Source: an uncultured Saprospiraceae bacterium
GTDB lineage: Bacteria; Bacteroidota; Bacteroidia; Chitinophagales; Saprospiraceae
Direction of reading: 5' to 3'
Length of the DNA: 34,142 bases
NCBI GenBank assembly: GCA_937961455.1
Contig: CALGNN010000225.1
Span: 1 to 34,142, forward strand
Position 1 is the first letter of the stretch, and every line of letters starts with the position of its first letter. Shown piece after piece: positions 26,017-33,646 of this stretch. Both the position numbers and the translations under genes were made by a program. The notes under the pieces were generated by a model. That model was not told where the DNA came from. It searched no databases and worked only from the letters and a program-made list of their open reading frames with translations.

Positions 26017-26415
26017 ATGAGATTATTTCAAATAATCACCCTTTTAGTCTTTATTCTTTCAGCTTGCACTCCTAAAGAAGAAAGTCCAGAATCAGGATTT
26101 ATAAACGAAGATCAGGATTGGACCCTTCAAGAAGAACTCTTAGATACTACGGTTACTTTTACTTCTAATGCTATTCAAAGCATGATGTTAACCATTGATG
26201 AGGGATCCTTGTGTAACAGATATGGCCTTCTAGTAAATGTGCAAATTGATAATGCTGTTGCTATTGATACAAAAATTGACACTTATCCATACATTGCTGA
26301 ATTGGAACTAGAAATGAATAATCAGGTAAGTATTCAAACCAGTATTATTGAAAATAATACCAGTATACAATGTGTGAATTTTGGTCAATCAAAAGTCTTA
26401 TTGAGTTTCGAATAA
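26017..26415 (+). CDS. Small lipoprotein of unknown function
   Basis: A 132-residue lipoprotein. The signal ends in ILSAC-TPKEESPES. The mature domain is beta-rich (DTTVTFTSNAIQSMML, GLLVNVQID, YIAELELEMNNQVSIQTSI), with two cysteines (in SLCNRYG and IQCVNFG) that may pair. I cannot place it in a family. It has its own -7 box and converges, four bases apart, on the zinc-ribbon gene. Confidence 0.7.
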   Translation: MRLFQIITLLVFILSACTPKEESPESGFINEDQDWTLQEELLDTTVTFTSNAIQSMMLTIDEGSLCNRYGLLVNVQIDNAVAIDTKIDTYPYIAELELEMNNQVSIQTSIIENNTSIQCVNFGQSKVLLSFE

Positions 26416-26419
26416 AAAA

Positions 26420-26665
26420 TTAAACAAACTCATTAAAGTCTCCACCTTGTTCGACAATTTTCTTTTCTGCCCATTTTATAAAGTCAGGCTTGAGTGGAAC
26501 GTAACTTTCGACTAAACCACAGTCTGTACATATATATCTTTCTACTGAAAAAAATTTTGTAGCCCATTTGTTTGCATGAATATTTTGTCCAGAACTATAC
26601 TTTGATCCTTCTACATAGACTATTCTAAACGAATCACATTTTGGGCACTGATGGGTATTTTTCAT
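26420..26665 (-). CDS. Small zinc-ribbon protein
   Basis: An 81-residue cytosolic protein with two CxxC knuckles, CPKC (8-11) and CTDC (about 46-49), which together form a four-cysteine zinc ribbon separated by about 35 residues. The N-terminus HQCPKCDSFRIVYVEGSKY is followed by a helical tail DFIKWAEKKIVEQGG. Such small ribbons bind nucleic acids or proteins; nothing more precise is visible. No partner gene is obvious. Confidence 0.75.
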   Translation of the reverse strand: MKNTHQCPKCDSFRIVYVEGSKYSSGQNIHANKWATKFFSVERYICTDCGLVESYVPLKPDFIKWAEKKIVEQGGDFNEFV

Positions 26666-26697
26666 ATACTAAAACATATTTTATTACAACAGTATAT

Positions 26698-26705
26698 TAG
26701 TTTTG
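26698..26705 (+). promoter_or_regulatory. Possible -7 box for gnd
   Basis: TAGTTTTG matches TAnnTTTG, about 80 bases before the gnd ATG, giving a leader of about 75 bases. The leader holds a five-codon reading frame (26769-26786) whose stop overlaps the gnd start as TAATG. Confidence 0.4.
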
Positions 26706-26785
26706 AATATTGAATTCATAATAATTCTACAAAAATATTCTATATCAAGACGAAAGGACTGATTGTTAATGAGCAAAAAGACATA

Positions 26786-28198
26786 ATGAGAAAAATTGAA
26801 TTACATGATTTTGGAATGGTAGGACTGGGAGTAATGGGTAGAAACTTTTTACTTAATGTGCTAGATCATCATTTTTCGGTTAGTGGTTTGGACACAAATG
26901 ATCAACAGTTAATCGATCTAAAAAATGAAGCGAAAGATAGAAAAGTTTTTGTGACGAAGGATATGAAGGCATTCGTACTGTCACTTAAGAAGCCAAGAAA
27001 AGTCATGTTACTGGTGCCTGCAGGGAAGGCCGTAGATCATGTCATTGAAGCGCTTTTGGCTTTCTTAGAAAAAGGTGACATTATTATTGATGGAGGTAAT
27101 TCTTATTATTCTGATACAGATCGTAGAATTCAAAGGCTTAAAGGAACAGGAATAACATTTATGGGGATTGGTGTTTCTGGAGGAGCCAAGGGAGCAAGAT
27201 TTGGCCCAAGCATCATGGTAGGAGGTAATAAAGGCAGTTACAATAAAGTAAAGAAAATTCTAGAAGCTGTATCTGCAAAACACAAGGGAAAAGACTGTGT
27301 TGCCTTGCTAGGAAAAGCTTCGGCTGGGAATTATGTAAAAATGGTTCATAATGGCATTGAATATGCGATGATGCAGCTTATTGCAGAGGCTTATGACATT
27401 TTACAAACCATCGGGGGTTTATCCAATCAGGAAATCCATCAAGCTTTTAACAAATACAATAAAGGAAAATTACAATCCTTTTTAATAGAAATAACTTCAA
27501 AAATATTTATCCAAAAAGATTCCTTTACCAAAGAAGATTTGATTGATAAAATCTTAGATAAAGCTAAACAAAAAGGCACAGGTAAGTGGACAAGTCAAAA
27601 TGCATTGGATGTTGGAGTCTCCTTACCAAGCATTAATGGCTCAGTTTCTATGAGAATTCTATCTTCTATAAAATCAGATAGAGAAGCGCTATCAAAAATA
27701 TATAAACCGCGTCTTCTCAAACAAAAACTTAGTAAAAATAGCTTAGTTAAACTTATAGGTGATGCGTTATATTTTTCCTTTATAATGGTTTTTGAACAGG
27801 GATTATATTTACTAGCCCAAGCTTCTAAAGAGTATAGATATGAATTAGACATGCAAAAAGTGACAAGTGTCTGGAGGAATGGTTGTATCATAAGAGCGGC
27901 CATTTTAGAAAAGATCCACCAAGCTTATATTCATGATCCCAGCTTAAAGCATATCATAGAAGACAAAAGCATGGTAAAGGAAATCAAGTCAACTCATAAT
28001 GCTATTAGAAAAGTTTTAAACTTATCGATATCTACTGGAGTGCCAGTGCTCACATTTTCTGCTTCATTAGCCTACTTTGATGCCATAAGAACTGAAAGAC
28101 TTCCACTGAATCTTACTCAAGCTCAGCGTGATTATTTTGGTTCACATGGTTTTAATCGGAATGATATGGATGGCGCGTTTCATGCAATATGGGAATAA
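26786..28198 (+). CDS. gnd: 6-phosphogluconate dehydrogenase, divergent form
   Basis: A 470-residue enzyme of the pentose phosphate pathway, converting 6-phosphogluconate to ribulose 5-phosphate and CO2. The N-terminal Rossmann loop is GLGVMGRN (13-20). Catalytic and substrate residues are kept: K185, H188, N189, E192 and Y193 in VKMVHNGIEY, GTGKWTSQNALD, and the C-terminal QRDYFGSH. Two departures stand out. The NADP-binding NRT after beta-2 is replaced by D36-T37-N38, suggesting NAD preference. The usual SGGEEGARYGPSLMPGG loop reads SGGAKGARFGPSIMVGG. The tail after FHAIWE is shorter than in the animal enzyme. No zwf or pgl is adjacent. A hairpin terminator follows. Confidence 0.9.
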   Translation: MRKIELHDFGMVGLGVMGRNFLLNVLDHHFSVSGLDTNDQQLIDLKNEAKDRKVFVTKDMKAFVLSLKKPRKVMLLVPAGKAVDHVIEALLAFLEKGDIIIDGGNSYYSDTDRRIQRLKGTGITFMGIGVSGGAKGARFGPSIMVGGNKGSYNKVKKILEAVSAKHKGKDCVALLGKASAGNYVKMVHNGIEYAMMQLIAEAYDILQTIGGLSNQEIHQAFNKYNKGKLQSFLIEITSKIFIQKDSFTKEDLIDKILDKAKQKGTGKWTSQNALDVGVSLPSINGSVSMRILSSIKSDREALSKIYKPRLLKQKLSKNSLVKLIGDALYFSFIMVFEQGLYLLAQASKEYRYELDMQKVTSVWRNGCIIRAAILEKIHQAYIHDPSLKHIIEDKSMVKEIKSTHNAIRKVLNLSISTGVPVLTFSASLAYFDAIRTERLPLNLTQAQRDYFGSHGFNRNDMDGAFHAIWE

Positions 28199-28216
28199 GC
28201 CAAGGTCTAAGCTGGA

Positions 28217-28247
28217 CTAAAATATTTTAAAAATATTTTAGCTTTTT
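28217..28247 (+). terminator. Terminator of gnd, abutting the ECF promoter
   Basis: CTAAAATATTT (28217-28227), loop TAA, AAATATTTTAG (28231-28241), then CTTTTT. The T-run ends directly at the GCAAC -35 element of the sigma gene promoter, so the two signals share bases. Confidence 0.75.
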
Positions 28248-28275
28248 GCAACATCAGCACTTTTTTCAGCACCTT
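28248..28275 (+). promoter_or_regulatory. Putative ECF-type promoter of the sigma factor gene
   Basis: GCAAC (28248-28252), preceded by a T-run, is followed after 17 bases by CACCTT (28270-28275). The identical pair with identical spacing occurs at 30190-30217. GCAAC is a typical ECF -35 element. The -10 element is inferred from the shared sequence. Confidence 0.55.
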
Positions 28276-28296
28276 GTATGGAAAGCGGCTTAAACT

Positions 28297-28842
28297 GTGA
28301 AGTATAAATCAACAAGTAGTACACTTATAAAACAATGCATAAAGGGAGAACGAAAAGCCCAATATGAGTTGTATGAAATGCATAAGGTGCATCTATTTGG
28401 TATATGCAGAAGGTATGCTAAAACGGTAATTGAAGCTGAGGATATGCTTCAAGATGGATTTTACAACATCTTAAGAGACATTAAGCAATTCAACAATCAA
28501 GTCCCACTCAATGCTTGGATGCGAAAAGTAATGATTAATAGCGCTTTGATGTATATCAGAAAATACAAGAAAGTTAACTATACTGAATTGCATGAGGAGC
28601 GGGTAGAGGGTCTATTAGGATATGATCAAAAAATGGATCAGACTGATAGAGCTAAAGCCATCATTCATATTATCCAAACATTACCAGAAGTACAGCAAAC
28701 TGTTTTCAACTTAAAAGGTATTGATGGATATTCATTCAAGGAAATTTCTGAATTACTGGAAGTGAATGAATCTACCTTAAGGTCTCATTATTTAAGAGCT
28801 AGAAAAAACTTGCAATCCATATTAAATAAAGAATTGAATTAG
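28297..28842 (+). CDS. ECF RNA polymerase sigma factor
   Basis: A 181-residue sigma-70 family protein with only regions 2 and 4. Region 2 (about 20-90) contains LFGICRRYAKTVIEAEDMLQDGFYNIL and AWMRKVMINSALMYIRK. Region 4 (about 120-178) has LPEVQQTVFNLKGIDGYSFKEISELL and the recognition helix NESTLRSHYLRARKNLQ. It directs core RNA polymerase to GCAAC-type promoters. The start is GTG at 28297; no upstream ATG fits. A membrane protein gene begins one base after its stop, the usual anti-sigma position. A GCAAC-17-CACCTT promoter upstream suggests it transcribes its own gene. Confidence 0.92.
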   Translation: MKYKSTSSTLIKQCIKGERKAQYELYEMHKVHLFGICRRYAKTVIEAEDMLQDGFYNILRDIKQFNNQVPLNAWMRKVMINSALMYIRKYKKVNYTELHEERVEGLLGYDQKMDQTDRAKAIIHIIQTLPEVQQTVFNLKGIDGYSFKEISELLEVNESTLRSHYLRARKNLQSILNKELN

Positions 28843-28843
28843 C

Positions 28844-30172
28844 ATGGAAGAAAAAAATAATAACATGGAAGAATTCTTTCAACGTTCATTAGAGCAGTTC
28901 AATGAAGTTCCATCAAATCAAGTGTGGGATAAAATTGATGAAAGACTAGATGGAGAACAAAAATGGTACAAAAATGTATTTCCTTGGTTTAGAACATTAC
29001 TACCATTATTCCTTGCCATTATCTTATTGGGATGTTACCATGTATTCAGTTCAAATAAAATTAATACTTCAAACAAATATTTATTATCTGCTCAAGAAAC
29101 GATACAAAAACTAGAAAAAGAAAATCAAAGACTTAGCTTTCTTGCCAAAGAAAATAATGAAAAAATAAATACTTACACTCAACAAATTCAGTTCAATGAA
29201 ACACAATACAATTCATTACTTGATCAATATAGCAGCTTAAAAGTCACTGATCAAAAAAGTGAAAAATTATTCAAGAGTGATACTCATTTTGGCAAGGCAG
29301 CTTTTGAAGATTTATTGAGTTTAAATGAAGATTTAACCAATGAATTAAGCTCATTAAAAGCTCAAATGAATGTCTTACAATCTGAAAATCGACCTGCTAA
29401 CAAAATTTTGTCAAATACAAGATTAAATGCAATCGATAAAAACTACAACTTCTTAATTCCTAAAAACGCTACATACTATTATCCAGTTAAGGATATCATC
29501 CTTATCAATAGTTTAAAGGATATAGAAGGAAACATGGATGATGACTTTCTCGTTGAAGAACCGGATCAAATATCAAATAATAGAAAATTTAGATTCGGTT
29601 TTAAAGCAAGATATTTTAACACTTTAGTGAAAAGTAGTGAACTTATCAACCCTGGTTTTAGCTGGGGTTTGAGAGCTGAATATCAACTAAGAAATAAATG
29701 GTTTCTAACGTCTGACCTTCATTATAATGATCAGGTCTATCGTATTGATCCAGGAGCAGGTGGCTTCTCTCAAGAAAGTCTAAAAAAATATCCTTTAGGA
29801 ATAGATGATACAAATAGTGTCAAAGATATTTCAACTCGGACAAAGTATTTTGACTATAAACTTGGTATTAAATATTTAATCAATCCAGCTGAAAATAAAT
29901 TTAATTTCTACGTAAATCCATCGATTGTATGGCAGCTATATTTACCACAAGAATATACTTATGGTTTGGCACGAGCAAATGATATATTTCATACTCAAAG
30001 GGAATATACAGGCTATTTGGGTTCTGGAAATTTAAGCCTAGGGATTGAAAGAAATTTAAATAATAGAATGCTCTTTCAGTTAAATCTATGGGGTGAACAA
30101 AGCTTTATTGAATTGGGTTACGACAAACAATACGTTACTATGTTTGGTATAGGTTCGTCGATTTTATTTTAA
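28844..30172 (+). CDS. Candidate trans-envelope anti-sigma protein: TM helix, coiled coil and C-terminal beta-barrel
   Basis: A 442-residue protein starting one base after the sigma gene. Residues 1-47 are cytosolic and include EEFFQRSLEQFNEVP and VWDKIDERL, a short motif seen at the N-terminus of many Bacteroidota proteins encoded next to ECF sigma factors. A single transmembrane helix follows (about 48-67), then a coiled coil (about 76-132 and 155-182) of roughly 16 nm if continuous, and a linker. Residues about 248-442 form some eight amphipathic strands ending VTMFGIGSSILF, an outer-membrane beta-barrel pattern with a terminal phenylalanine. If both ends insert, one chain connects the cytosol to the outer membrane. 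Anti-sigma function is inferred from position and the N-terminal motif. The barrel may instead be periplasmic. Confidence 0.75.
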   Translation: MEEKNNNMEEFFQRSLEQFNEVPSNQVWDKIDERLDGEQKWYKNVFPWFRTLLPLFLAIILLGCYHVFSSNKINTSNKYLLSAQETIQKLEKENQRLSFLAKENNEKINTYTQQIQFNETQYNSLLDQYSSLKVTDQKSEKLFKSDTHFGKAAFEDLLSLNEDLTNELSSLKAQMNVLQSENRPANKILSNTRLNAIDKNYNFLIPKNATYYYPVKDIILINSLKDIEGNMDDDFLVEEPDQISNNRKFRFGFKARYFNTLVKSSELINPGFSWGLRAEYQLRNKWFLTSDLHYNDQVYRIDPGAGGFSQESLKKYPLGIDDTNSVKDISTRTKYFDYKLGIKYLINPAENKFNFYVNPSIVWQLYLPQEYTYGLARANDIFHTQREYTGYLGSGNLSLGIERNLNNRMLFQLNLWGEQSFIELGYDKQYVTMFGIGSSILF

Positions 30173-30189
30173 AGAAAAATGATTTTTTT

Positions 30190-30217
30190 GCAACAAAAGT
30201 ATCGTCTTGCACACCTT
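30190..30217 (+). promoter_or_regulatory. Second copy of the ECF-type promoter, before the DUF2807 gene
   Basis: GCAAC (30190-30194) and CACCTT (30212-30217) are 17 bases apart, with a preceding T-run, as at 28248-28275. It lies 51 bases before the ATG at 30269 and probably makes the downstream lipoprotein, and perhaps the TonB receptor, members of the sigma factor's regulon. A CGTCT at 30203-30207 is too close to GCAAC to be the -10. Confidence 0.55.
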
Positions 30218-30268
30218 TAATAATAGAAGTCCTTTTACTCTTTTTACTAACAAAGAATAAAAATTAAA

Positions 30269-31180
30269 ATGAAAAAAATAGCATATATAATATCCATTAG
30301 TGCCGTCATATTTTTACAAGCGTGTGAAGCTAAATTTAATATTGGATGCCTTAAGCCTGAAGGCACAATTGAAACTCGAACTTTAGACTACGACAATTTC
30401 ACAGAGCTGACATTTGACATTCCTTTTACAGCAACATTTGTAGAAGGGGATGACCATGTCATAACTGTAGAAGCTGCGCCAAATATTATTGATCGCATCG
30501 AAGATGATTCAAGAAAATCTGGAGAAGACTTAGACATTATGATTAATGGCTGTATTAATGAATTATTCAGAGAAGATATAAGCTTTCATATTACCTTACC
30601 CAAGTTAGAGAAAGTAGAAATAAATGGTGATGGTGAGGCAATTTCTTCTGGAACGTTTACCAACTTAGAAGAGATTCAATTTAAGATTTCAGGAGAAGGT
30701 CTTATAGATTTTGAACTTGGTAATTCTGACAAAACTGTTGCAGATATAGATGGTGATGGAATCATTAATTTGACAGGCAGCACAGATGAGTTTATTGCAA
30801 AAATATCTGGGGATGGTAAAATTGATGGTAGTTCATACCCAGCTAAAATTTGCAAAATAGACAATTCTGGTGACGGTGAAATTTTGGCAGATGTTTCGGA
30901 AGACTTAAAGATTGATGCTAAGGGTGATGTTGAAATTGAGACAACTGGCACCGCAATCATGCAAGAAATAAAAGTTCAAGGTAAAGCAGAAATTAAAAAC
31001 TTTGAATTAGATGCAGTAGATACAAAAGTAGAAATTGAAGGTGAAGCCGAAATAGAAGTACGAGTATCAAACATACTTGAAGTTAAAATAGACGGAGATG
31101 GAAGCGTCTGCTATAAAGGTGCACCAAGTTCCGTCTTAACTGATATTAGTGGGCAAGGAACTGTTAATGATTGCAACTAA
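30269..31180 (+). CDS. DUF2807 (head GIN domain) lipoprotein
   Basis: A 303-residue lipoprotein with the lipobox LQAC-EAKF. The mature part is a DUF2807 beta-helix: FTELTFDIPFTATFVEGDDHVITVEAAPN opens the domain, followed by repeated short strands with recurrent G-D-G/G-E-G turns (EINGDGEAISSGTF, KISGEGLIDFEL, DIDGDGIINLTGS, KISGDGKIDGS, DGDGSVCYKG), about ten rungs. Such proteins are thought to sit in the periplasm or on the surface and bind polysaccharide or envelope components; no function is proven. An ECF-type promoter precedes it, and the TonB-dependent receptor follows after 69 bases with no strong terminator. Confidence 0.85.
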   Translation: MKKIAYIISISAVIFLQACEAKFNIGCLKPEGTIETRTLDYDNFTELTFDIPFTATFVEGDDHVITVEAAPNIIDRIEDDSRKSGEDLDIMINGCINELFREDISFHITLPKLEKVEINGDGEAISSGTFTNLEEIQFKISGEGLIDFELGNSDKTVADIDGDGIINLTGSTDEFIAKISGDGKIDGSSYPAKICKIDNSGDGEILADVSEDLKIDAKGDVEIETTGTAIMQEIKVQGKAEIKNFELDAVDTKVEIEGEAEIEVRVSNILEVKIDGDGSVCYKGAPSSVLTDISGQGTVNDCN

Positions 31181-31249
31181 AAAATAAAATTACAGTCCCT
31201 AAACTGTAAACTATACACCCTATTTCCTTTTACAAAAATTAAAAAAATA

Positions 31250-33622
31250 ATGAAAAAGATCATCTTTCAAATGGCATTCCTATGCCTACTAACTACTGCT
31301 TTGAATGGACAGAGTATTACACAAACCATTAGAGGCACTGTAATTGACAAAGAGAGCCAAAGTCCATTAATTGGTGCCAATGTCATCCTCTTAGGAACAG
31401 ATAGAGGAACTAGCACTGATATAGATGGATCCTTTGTCTTGGATGAAGTAACAATAGGAAGGCACAACGTAGAAGTTTCTTATCTGGGATATGAGCCGCT
31501 CTTTCTCCAAAACGTATTGTTAAAATCAGGAAAAGAGCTTGTGCTAAATCTAGAAATGTTTGAATCGACTAATACCTTAGATGAGATTGTCGTAAGCGCC
31601 GCAAAGTCTATTGATAAAACAAAACCCCTGAATAGTTTTGCTACAGTAAGTTCAAGAACATTCTCTGTTGAAGAAACATCAAGGTACGCAGCAGCAGCTT
31701 ATGACCCGGCGAGAATGGCTCAAAATTATGCAGGTGTAAGTGTTGGAGCTGGCGATGATTTATTTAATGCAATCGTAGTAAGAGGGAATTCTTCCTCGGG
31801 GATTTTATGGAGGCTTGAAGGTGTAGAAATTCCAAATCCAAATCACTTTGGTAATATTGGAAATTCAGGAGGAGCCATTAGTATGCTAAGCAGCACCACG
31901 CTAAGCAATTCTGATTTTTATACAGGAGCCTTTCCAGCAGAATTTGGCAATGCCACAGCAGGTGTGTTTGATCTTAACATGCGTAATGGAAATAATGAAC
32001 AAAGAGAAACTTCTTTTATGCTAGGAGCCTTGGGTGTAGAAGTAGGCACGGAAGGTCCTTTAAGTAAAAATAACAAAGGATCCTATTTATTCAATTATAG
32101 ATACTCTACACTCGCCTTATTAGAATCAGTAGGTGTGAATCCCACTGGAGATGTCTTGCCAACTTATCAAGATCTTTCTTTTAAATTGAATCTTCCCACA
32201 GAGAAGGCTGGCAACTTTTCCATCTTTGGCTTAGGTGGAAATAATCTAGCTGCACAAAGACCAGAAAAAGATTCTACACAATGGGAGTATAATTCTGACA
32301 GGTTGGGCTTTGAACAAAGAATTAACATGGCTGTGATAGGTCTTTCACATAAATATTTAATAGATGATAAAAGCTATATCAAAACAGTTGCCATCAGTTC
32401 AATTGAGAATGAAAATCAAACAGAGATCCGGCTCGATGACAACTATGAAAGTGTTCAATATTATGATCAAAAAATTAATCAAAACACCCTAAGATTTAGC
32501 ACACGCTATCATCGAAAATTTTCTCCCAAACATAGTATGAGAGTAGGGGCAATTTACTCTAATAAAAATTTCGATTTAAACATAGATGAACGTCCTGAAC
32601 TTGAAGAACCTTTTAAAAATGTTTTTAGTGGAACAGGAGCAACATCATATTTGCAAGCCTATTATCAATCCAAATTTAGATTAGGAGAAAAGACGAAATT
32701 AAACCTAGGGCTGCATTCAACTTATTTAGGTCTTAATGAAGAATTTACCATTGAGCCAAGACTTGCATTAAGTTATAAAGTAGGGAGGGGGAGTGAGTTA
32801 AGTTTTGCATCTGGAATTCATAGCAAGGTTGAGCATCTCAGTCTTTACACAGTTAATGGAAGCTTTGAAGATGGAACTCAAGCAAAAGCTAACCCGCATC
32901 TAAAACCTACAAAAGCATTGCATAATGTTATTGCTTATGATCATGTCTTCACGCCAAAATCGCGAATGAAAATAGAACTATATCATCAATTTTTATACGA
33001 TGTAGTTATAAGTGATGATCCTACTAGTACATTTTCTATTCTGAATGCCATGGACGCGTGGGAATATTTTGGACTAAGCAATGCGAAGCAAGATGGGACT
33101 GGAAGGAATGTTGGAATAGATCTAACCTTAGAACGATTTTTTGCTGATTCTTACTATGCGATGTTGACCGCTTCAGTGTACGACTCTAAATACAATGTTG
33201 GAAATGATGTTTGGCACAACACCAGATTTGATGGAGAATATATGTCTAATATTATCGGAGGCAAGGAATGGGAGATAGGTAAAAACGGAAAAAATATTTT
33301 AGGCCTAAATGGAAAATTTGTCTTGGCTGGTGGCAATAGATATACAAAAATAAAATTGGAAGAATCCATCTTAGCTGATGATGAGGTACTTGATTGGGAT
33401 AACCCATTTGCTAAAAAAAATGATCCCTACTATCGACTAGATCTTGGTATAAGTTACAGAATTAACACAGCTAAAATGACGCATACCATTCTATTTGATA
33501 TTCAAAATGTCACCAATAGAAACAATACACATTTATTAAAATATGAGGAGGATAATATGATGATTGAAGAAAGCACACATACGGGTTTATTTCCTTTCTT
33601 CAACTACCGAATAGAATTTTAA
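31250..33622 (+). CDS. TonB-dependent outer-membrane receptor with N-terminal carboxypeptidase-like domain
   Basis: A 790-residue protein with a signal peptide ending ALNGQ. Residues about 24-110 form a CarboxypepD_reg-like domain (RGTVIDKESQSPLIGANVIL, STDIDGSFVLDEV, VSYLGYEPLFLQN). The plug follows (about 115-235, LDEIVVSAAKS and AIVVRGNSSSGILWRLEGVEIPNPNHFG), then a 22-stranded-type barrel to the terminal NYRIEF. It imports a ligand using TonB energy. No SusD partner is present and it is short for a SusC, so a glycan-SusCD role is unlikely; a siderophore, vitamin or peptide is possible. It may read from the ECF promoter at 30190. Confidence 0.9.
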   Translation: MKKIIFQMAFLCLLTTALNGQSITQTIRGTVIDKESQSPLIGANVILLGTDRGTSTDIDGSFVLDEVTIGRHNVEVSYLGYEPLFLQNVLLKSGKELVLNLEMFESTNTLDEIVVSAAKSIDKTKPLNSFATVSSRTFSVEETSRYAAAAYDPARMAQNYAGVSVGAGDDLFNAIVVRGNSSSGILWRLEGVEIPNPNHFGNIGNSGGAISMLSSTTLSNSDFYTGAFPAEFGNATAGVFDLNMRNGNNEQRETSFMLGALGVEVGTEGPLSKNNKGSYLFNYRYSTLALLESVGVNPTGDVLPTYQDLSFKLNLPTEKAGNFSIFGLGGNNLAAQRPEKDSTQWEYNSDRLGFEQRINMAVIGLSHKYLIDDKSYIKTVAISSIENENQTEIRLDDNYESVQYYDQKINQNTLRFSTRYHRKFSPKHSMRVGAIYSNKNFDLNIDERPELEEPFKNVFSGTGATSYLQAYYQSKFRLGEKTKLNLGLHSTYLGLNEEFTIEPRLALSYKVGRGSELSFASGIHSKVEHLSLYTVNGSFEDGTQAKANPHLKPTKALHNVIAYDHVFTPKSRMKIELYHQFLYDVVISDDPTSTFSILNAMDAWEYFGLSNAKQDGTGRNVGIDLTLERFFADSYYAMLTASVYDSKYNVGNDVWHNTRFDGEYMSNIIGGKEWEIGKNGKNILGLNGKFVLAGGNRYTKIKLEESILADDEVLDWDNPFAKKNDPYYRLDLGISYRINTAKMTHTILFDIQNVTNRNNTHLLKYEEDNMMIEESTHTGLFPFFNYRIEF

Positions 33623-33646
33623 AATACTTGTTTCAAAAGTAGGTTG

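Noticed and set aside
27595-27903. Minus-strand frame of 102 codons inside gnd
   Set aside because: Antisense to a conserved enzyme, with no motif or start signals.
30676-30960. Minus-strand frame of 94 codons inside the DUF2807 gene
   Set aside because: Mirror of the repeated GDG rungs, giving a repetitive Ser/Pro pattern; not a gene.
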